DNA of 17,775 nucleotides from UBA1738 sp045658645 (GTDB taxonomy: Bacteria; Bacillota; Clostridia; UBA1381). Where the stretch lies: positions 1 through 17,775 of the forward strand of contig JAZOVJ010000006.1 in assembly GCA_045658645.1 (NCBI GenBank), in the 5' to 3' direction. The position numbers and the translations under genes are program-made. Positions 14,537 to 17,775 of this stretch are shown here, one piece after another; the first letter of the stretch is position 1, and each line of letters opens with the position of its first letter. A model generated the notes under the pieces. It ran no database searches, was not told where the DNA came from, and worked only from the letters and a program-made list of their open reading frames with translations.

Positions 14537-14571
14537 AAGAGCAGCGTAAGTCCGCTTGCTCTTGTTTTTTT
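14537..14571 (+). terminator. Rho-independent terminator after tRNA-Thr
   Basis: AAGAGCA (14537-14543) pairs with TGCTCTT (14557-14563), with GCG/CGC possible inside, followed by G and seven T. It lies just after the CCA end and is much stronger than the hairpin upstream of the tRNA. Confidence 0.85.
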
Positions 14572-14576
14572 ATAAC

Positions 14577-14632
14577 ATACCACCTCATCAGTCACTTTGT
14601 GACAGTTTCTCCTCAAGGATGTGCCTTTTTTT
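14577..14632. repeat. Degenerate copy of a dispersed intergenic palindromic element of gut Clostridia
   Basis: The stretch begins ACATACCACCTCATCAGTCA and has a small GTCAC-TTT-GTGAC hairpin (14591-14603). It continues TTTCTCCTCAAGGATGTGCC into a T-run. From memory it resembles the abundant noncoding element of Faecalibacterium and relatives (CACCTCATCC, GTCACC-TTC-GGTGAC, then a CTTCCCC..AAGGGGAAG hairpin and T-run). The first hairpin is intact here and the second has decayed. The similarity is recalled, not computed. Confidence 0.55.
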
Positions 14633-14651
14633 ATTTGTCATCCATTGTCGT

Positions 14652-14676
14652 GCATAACATACGCTATGCATACAAT
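14652..14676 (+). promoter_or_regulatory. Possible sporulation-type -10 upstream of the small RHH gene
   Basis: CATACAAT at 14669-14676 is a perfect match to the sigma-E -10 (CATACAHT), and extended to CATACAATA also to the sigma-K -10. GCATA at 14652-14656 resembles a sigma-E/G -35 but is too close. TGCATA/TATGCA form an inverted repeat at 14651-14670. No good sigma-A pair is present. The distance to the ATG at 14718 suits a promoter. Confidence 0.3.
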
Positions 14677-14717
14677 ATTGCTTTTGTTACATATACTTGT
14701 ATTGCAGAGGTGATTGT

Positions 14718-14894
14718 ATGAAAAAATTTAAAATACCTTCTATCCCTCCAACCACAAACAAGTGTATAAGATTTCCAAATGATTTAATAAATAAAGTAGA
14801 AAATGCTATTGTAGGAAAGAACTGTACCTTTACAGCATTTGTTGTAGAAGCTGTACGTGTTGCGTTGGAAAATATCGAAGAAGAGGAAAAATAA
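14718..14894 (+). CDS. Small ribbon-helix-helix (Arc/YlcI-like) DNA-binding protein
   Basis: The 58-residue product has a basic N-terminus (MKKFKIPSIPPTTNK). It is followed by a beta strand and two helices of ribbon-helix-helix type: KCIRFPNDLINKVENAI and CTFTAFVVEAVRVALENIEEEE. The pattern IRFP-x(8-10)-E then FTAFVVEAV is typical of small Arc-like repressors found on phages, plasmids and chromosomes. ATG at 14718 has AGAGGTG 7-12 bases upstream; a longer reading from 14697 includes that SD and is rejected. No toxin partner is adjacent, so it is not clearly an antitoxin. Its target is unknown. It lies alone between the degenerate repeat and the htrA gene. Confidence 0.75.
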   Translation: MKKFKIPSIPPTTNKCIRFPNDLINKVENAIVGKNCTFTAFVVEAVRVALENIEEEEK

Positions 14895-14903
14895 AATAAA
14901 AAC

Positions 14904-14936
14904 AAAGGCGACACTGTTTGTGCCGCCTTTAGTTTT
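14904..14936. terminator. Bidirectional terminator between the RHH gene and htrA
   Basis: AAAGGCG (14904-14910) pairs with CGCCTTT (14924-14930), with ACA/TGT inside. On the plus strand the tail is AGTTTT, rather poor. On the minus strand it is TTTGTTTTTATTTTATTTTT-like, a good tail. It is thus probably the htrA terminator first of all, shared with the convergent small gene. Confidence 0.7.
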
Positions 14937-14960
14937 AAAGAAGTTTATAAAAAATGAAAA

Positions 14961-16154
14961 TTAATTATTGGTTGGTTTTTCTTCTAAAAGCTCTACCTTA
15001 ACATCAACAAGTCCGCCATCACGGATAAGTGTCAGGGTAATGTAGTCGCCGGGGGATTTCTTCTCCTTGATTTCGTTTAGTGCGTTTACGGTGTTAACAA
15101 CAACGCCGTCTGCCTTAACAATAAAGTCGCCTGCTTTGATTCCTGCCTTGTCAGCTCCGCTTTTCGGCTCTACAGAATAAACTGTAAGTCCGTTTCGTGA
15201 CTCGGTTGCTGTGATACCGATACGAGTTCTTCCCGAAACGTATCCCGAATTCATAAGGTCGTCAATAATCGGCTTCGCTTCGCTCATTGCTATTGCAAAA
15301 CCAATACCCTCAACGCCCGATTGTGACATTTTGATTGAGTTAATTCCGATAACTTCGCCGTACTTGTTAACCAAAGCACCGCCGGAGTTACCCGGATTAA
15401 TTGCGGCATCGGTCTGGATAAGGTTATACGTTCTGTTTTCAACAGTCATTTTGCGGTTAACGGCGCTTATAACGCCGGCTGTTACAGTTCCTGCAAGTTC
15501 TTGTCCTAACGGATTGCCGATTGCAACTGCAAGGTCGCCCACTTCTGCAAGATTTGAGTCCCCAAGGGTTGCAGGTGTAAGCCCTGTTGCATTTATCTTC
15601 AGAACGGCAAGGTCGGTTTTTTCGTCAGCGCCAACGAGCGTTGCCTTATGCTCCTCACCGGAGTTCAAAACTATTGAGATTTCAGTAGCATCTGCAATAA
15701 CGTGCTGATTGGTTACAACGTATCCGTCTTCACTTATTATAATTCCCGAGCCGGAGCCTTGCTGCACCATTTCATTTTCAGCAGGATTTTCATAGTAGTA
15801 ATATCTGCCTGAAAACGGGTCATAGAACTTTTGCGGCTGAACCTTTGCCTTGTTTATAACGCCAACGCAGGACGGACCAAGCTTTTTTGCAATCTGGTTT
15901 ACTGTAAGCTCACCGCCTGAATGTGTAGTAACAAGGGTTACTCCGTTGTCGCCGCTTTGTCCTGATGTTGTTACTGTCTTGTTATTAGCATTTAAATATG
16001 CATATCCGCCAATCCCAACAGCACCCGCTGTTATAACACTTGCTAAAACCGCAGACACAATGCACGGAATAAACGCCTTAAGTCTGCTTGGTTTTTTAAC
16101 CTTCGGCTCATATTTAATCATTTCGGTAGAGTCTGTATATGGATATTTTCGCAT
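14961..16154 (-). CDS. Membrane-anchored HtrA/DegP-type serine protease with PDZ domain
   Basis: HtrA proteases degrade or refold misfolded proteins outside the membrane. The 397 residues comprise a cytoplasmic basic N-terminus (about 1-27), one membrane anchor (about 28-54) and a variable linker. The trypsin-like domain follows, with the triad His151 (TNQHVIADA), Asp181 (EKTDLAVLKI) and Ser257 (NPGNSGGALV). One PDZ domain comes last (GLTVYSVEPKSGADKAGIKAGDFI). The linker carries an unusual tyrosine run, GRYYYYENP. Start ATG at 16154 has GGAGG eight bases upstream. The architecture equals HtrA/HtrB/YyxA of Bacillus. It is monocistronic; no CtsR, HrcA or two-component gene lies nearby, and I see no CIRCE element, so stress control is not evident from this sequence. 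Confidence 0.95.
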   Translation of the reverse strand: MRKYPYTDSTEMIKYEPKVKKPSRLKAFIPCIVSAVLASVITAGAVGIGGYAYLNANNKTVTTSGQSGDNGVTLVTTHSGGELTVNQIAKKLGPSCVGVINKAKVQPQKFYDPFSGRYYYYENPAENEMVQQGSGSGIIISEDGYVVTNQHVIADATEISIVLNSGEEHKATLVGADEKTDLAVLKINATGLTPATLGDSNLAEVGDLAVAIGNPLGQELAGTVTAGVISAVNRKMTVENRTYNLIQTDAAINPGNSGGALVNKYGEVIGINSIKMSQSGVEGIGFAIAMSEAKPIIDDLMNSGYVSGRTRIGITATESRNGLTVYSVEPKSGADKAGIKAGDFIVKADGVVVNTVNALNEIKEKKSPGDYITLTLIRDGGLVDVKVELLEEKPTNN

Positions 16155-16192
16155 AAAATTTACCTCCGTGGTTTATTTTGCCTATTAATGAT

Positions 16193-16221
16193 ATTATAAT
16201 CATAACATAGACTTTTTACAA
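16193..16221 (-). promoter_or_regulatory. Sigma-A promoter of htrA
   Basis: On the minus strand TTGTAA (16216-16221) and a perfect TATAAT (16193-16198) are separated by 17 bases. The leader to the ATG is about 30 bases and contains GGAGG. Confidence 0.75.
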
Positions 16222-16294
16222 CATTATTAATAAAAATTTAAATTACTTTATACTTTTTATGAATAATTTGTTAACAAAGAAAGGAGAACTTAAA

Positions 16295-16606
16295 ATGGAA
16301 ACAAAATTCAAGAAAATCCGCAAGGATGCCGGTATTTCACAGGATACCCTTGCAAAAGAGCTCGGCGTTTCAAAATCCTGCATATCTGCATGGGAAAACG
16401 GCACAAGACATCCCGGAAGCGACCATCTTCTTTCCTATATTAAGGTGTTTAATCTTGATGAGGACTTTTTTGATGACTCTGTTTTTAAAAACTCAAACGC
16501 ACAAAAGTGCTTTGATATGACCCTTTTAAATGCAAAAGGTGCTAAAAAGATGTATGACTTATACCTCTCTTTAATAGAAAATGAGGAATATTTAAAAAAG
16601 TATTGA
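16295..16606 (+). CDS. Small XRE-family helix-turn-helix regulator
   Basis: The 103-residue protein has a Cro/CI-type domain at about residues 5-55: KFKKIRKDAGISQDTLAKEL, then GVSKSCISAWENGTRHPG with the recognition helix, then a C-terminal helical tail (GAKKMYDLYLSLIENEEYLKKY), perhaps for dimerisation. The start is ATG at 16295, after AAAGGAG; the in-frame ATG at 16259 precedes the SD and is rejected. The -10 may be TATACT at 16249-16254, but no good -35 is seen. Its TGA stop lies inside the -35 of the rpsF promoter, and no terminator separates it from rpsF. The target is unknown; autoregulation or action on the divergent htrA promoter is possible. Confidence 0.82.
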   Translation: METKFKKIRKDAGISQDTLAKELGVSKSCISAWENGTRHPGSDHLLSYIKVFNLDEDFFDDSVFKNSNAQKCFDMTLLNAKGAKKMYDLYLSLIENEEYLKKY

Positions 16607-16631
16607 CAAGCCTTTTCAAATGGTATATAAT
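16603..16631 (+). promoter_or_regulatory. Perfect consensus sigma-A promoter of rpsF-ssb-rpsR
   Basis: TTGACA (16603-16608) and TATAAT (16626-16631) are separated by exactly 17 bases. The -35 overlaps the stop codon (16604-16606) of the upstream regulator gene. The transcript would start near 16638. Confidence 0.92.
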
Positions 16632-16635
16632 GTTA

Positions 16636-16702
16636 GGGCTTGTGAGAACAGGCAAATCCTTGCCCAAGGGATAGGAACTTGGGACATAAGTCCATAAGGA
16701 GG
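16636..16702 (+). promoter_or_regulatory. Structured leader of rpsF (candidate three-way junction, possible S6:S18 autoregulation)
   Basis: GGGCTTGTG (16636-16644) can pair over nine positions with CATAAGTCC (16685-16693), two of them G-U wobbles. Between them lie GGCAA-ATCC-TTGCC (16651-16664) and CAAG-GGATAGGAA-CTTG (16665-16681). Alternative pairs are CCCAAG/CTTGGG (16663-16683) and GGAC-ATAA-GTCC (16682-16693). The closing stem ends three bases before AAGGAGG. In several bacteria the S6:S18 complex represses its own mRNA through a leader motif with a conserved CCG; no CCG occurs here. Confidence 0.5.
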
Positions 16703-16709
16703 TGCGAAA

Positions 16710-17003
16710 ATGGCTGAAAAACTAATCTACAGCTATGAAACAATTTTTATCATTGATGCTGCTTTGGAAGAAGACGCAGTAAATGCTCTAAAGGAAAAAT
16801 TCACAAACCTCATCGCAAAGAACGGAACAGTTGAGTCTGTTGATGAATGGGGTAAGAGAAGATTCGCTTACGAGATTGATGATAAAACAGAAGGATACTA
16901 TGTATTGGTTAACTTCACATCTGACGGAGATTTCCCGAAGGAGCTTGACAGACAGTACAGAATTACAGACGATATCCTAAGAACAATCATCATTCGTAAA
17001 TAA
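16710..17003 (+). CDS. rpsF: 30S ribosomal protein bS6
   Basis: The 97-residue protein matches bS6 throughout: YSYETIFIIDAALEEDAV, the central VDEWGKRRFAYEIDDKTEGYYVLVNF, and ELDRQYRITDDILRTIIIRK at the end. bS6 binds the central domain of 16S rRNA together with bS18. ATG at 16710 has AAGGAGG seven bases upstream. It is first in the standard rpsF-ssb-rpsR operon. Confidence 0.97.
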   Translation: MAEKLIYSYETIFIIDAALEEDAVNALKEKFTNLIAKNGTVESVDEWGKRRFAYEIDDKTEGYYVLVNFTSDGDFPKELDRQYRITDDILRTIIIRK

Positions 17004-17026
17004 GAACGCGTTATGAGGTAAAAATT

Positions 17027-17458
17027 ATGAACAAAGTAATTTTAATGGGAAGATTAACCCGTGACCCTGAAATGCGTCAGACTCAGAGCGGTACAAGCGT
17101 TTGCAGCTTTTCTATTGCAGTAAATCGCCGCTTTGCTAAAGAAGGTCAGCAGAACGCAGATTTTATTAACTGTACTGCATGGCGTCAGCAAGCTGAATTT
17201 ATTTGCAAGTATTTTCAGAAGGGTGCTATGATTTCCGTTGTGGGTAACCTGCAGTCACGTTCTTGGGAAAACCAGGAAGGTAAGAAGCAGTATGCAACAG
17301 ATGTTGTTGTTGACGAAGTTTACTTCACAGGATCAAAGACTGAAACTCACACAGTATCAGACGGTGGCTTTGCTCCACAGCAGAAGGACCCGTTCGCTGA
17401 TATTGACACTATGGGATTTCAGGCAATTGACGGCTCAGAAGATGATTTGCCGTTCTAA
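17027..17458 (+). CDS. ssb: Single-stranded DNA-binding protein
   Basis: SSB binds single-stranded DNA during replication, recombination and repair, usually as a tetramer. The 143 residues have an OB fold (MNKVILMGRLTRDPEMRQTQ, FSIAVNR, DFINCTAWRQQAEFICKYF, GNLQSRSWE) from 1 to about 105, a short linker, and the acidic C-terminal tip DDLPF that recruits partner proteins. The linker is short for the family. ATG at 17027 follows GAGG by nine bases. It sits between rpsF and rpsR, as usual in Firmicutes, and probably shares the upstream promoter. Confidence 0.97.
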   Translation: MNKVILMGRLTRDPEMRQTQSGTSVCSFSIAVNRRFAKEGQQNADFINCTAWRQQAEFICKYFQKGAMISVVGNLQSRSWENQEGKKQYATDVVVDEVYFTGSKTETHTVSDGGFAPQQKDPFADIDTMGFQAIDGSEDDLPF

Positions 17459-17487
17459 ATGATAAAAATTGATAGGAGGATATAGCT

Positions 17488-17733
17488 ATGTCAGAAAAGA
17501 CAGAGAGATCTTTCAAGGCAAAACGCGCTAAGAAAAAAGTTTGCGTTTTCTGTGTTGATAAGGTAGAAAATATTGATTATAAAGATACCGCAAAGCTTAG
17601 AAGATATGTTACAGAACGTGGCAAGATCGTTCCAAGAAGAATCAGCGGTACTTGCGCTAAGCATCAGAGACAGCTTACAACAGCTATTAAAAGAGCAAGA
17701 CAGATTGCACTTTTGCCTTTCGTTGCTGAATAA
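17488..17733 (+). CDS. rpsR: 30S ribosomal protein bS18
   Basis: The 81-residue basic protein shows the bS18 pattern KVCVFCVDKVENIDYKD, LRRYVTERGKIVPRRISGTC and HQRQLTTAIKRARQIALLPF. With Cys at CVFC and GTCAKH it is the cysteine-containing (zinc-binding) C+ form. bS18 pairs with bS6 on 16S rRNA. Start ATG at 17488 has AGGAGG eight bases upstream. Confidence 0.97.
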   Translation: MSEKTERSFKAKRAKKKVCVFCVDKVENIDYKDTAKLRRYVTERGKIVPRRISGTCAKHQRQLTTAIKRARQIALLPFVAE

Positions 17734-17743
17734 TTAAAAATAC

Positions 17744-17775
17744 CCGCAAGGAGTTTTCTCCTTGCGGATTTTTTT
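17744..17775 (+). terminator. Terminator of the rpsF-ssb-rpsR operon
   Basis: A perfect 10-bp stem, CCGCAAGGAG (17744-17753) with CTCCTTGCGG (17758-17767), has a TTTT loop and a T-run reaching the window edge. It shows that the operon ends after rpsR; rplI is not co-transcribed. Confidence 0.92.

Noticed and set aside
14697..14717. Seven-residue extension (MYCRGDC) of the small RHH protein
   Set aside because: The SD at 14705-14711 would lie inside the coding region; ATG at 14718 has the right spacing.
14718..14894. RHH protein as antitoxin of a toxin-antitoxin pair
   Set aside because: No small partner gene of toxin type is found on either side; it is flanked by a repeat and the convergent htrA.
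15211..16188. Plus-strand open frames across htrA
   Set aside because: They are antisense to the complete HtrA frame with its catalytic triad and PDZ domain, and no start has an SD.

Overview
The window looks like a chromosomal stretch of an anaerobic, spore-forming Firmicute of class Clostridia, probably a gut Oscillospiraceae/Ruminococcaceae-type lineage. The evidence is pyruvate:ferredoxin oxidoreductase, the forespore sigma factor SigG, Firmicutes-type gene pairs (rpsU-yqeY, trmN6-like-rsmI, rpsF-ssb-rpsR), AGGAGG ribosome sites, consensus TTGACA/TATAAT promoters, and a degraded copy of an intergenic palindrome I remember from gut Clostridia. The genus cannot be fixed from this sequence. 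I see no rRNA, CRISPR array, prophage, insertion sequence or intact mobile element.

Layout, left to right. 1-1809 (-) is the first half of the pyruvate:ferredoxin oxidoreductase gene, running off the left edge. It is divergent from sigG (2097-2864, +), which has a GTG start and a forespore-type promoter. A DMT/EamA permease (2947-3798, +) converges on a 1036-residue SWIM/SNF2 helicase (3822-6932, -) over a shared bidirectional terminator. The helicase is divergent from a three-gene operon (7063-9639, +): an unusual MreB-like actin homologue, a tRNA(adenine-N6)-methyltransferase-like protein, and RsmI. Next comes a MocR-type regulator lacking its C-terminus (9724-10785, -), then an orphan capsule-type co-polymerase and tyrosine kinase pair (10885-12464, -), divergent from nth-hinT (12626-13611, +).

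The right third holds rpsU-yqeY with a tRNA-Thr(CGT) just downstream, a degenerate intergenic repeat, a 58-residue ribbon-helix-helix protein, a membrane-anchored HtrA protease (-), a small XRE regulator, and the rpsF-ssb-rpsR operon behind a consensus promoter and a structured leader. The window ends inside the rpsR terminator.

Most of this is housekeeping. The items most worth a second look are: the MreB homologue with Ser in place of the catalytic Glu and an altered phosphate loop; the kinase tail built from in-frame hexamer repeats, whose tail motif is echoed in its partner; the foldable rpsF leader; the sigG start region with its forespore promoter and overlapping decoy start; and the MocR gene that has lost its 3' end. 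No obviously new multi-gene defence or biosynthetic system is visible.
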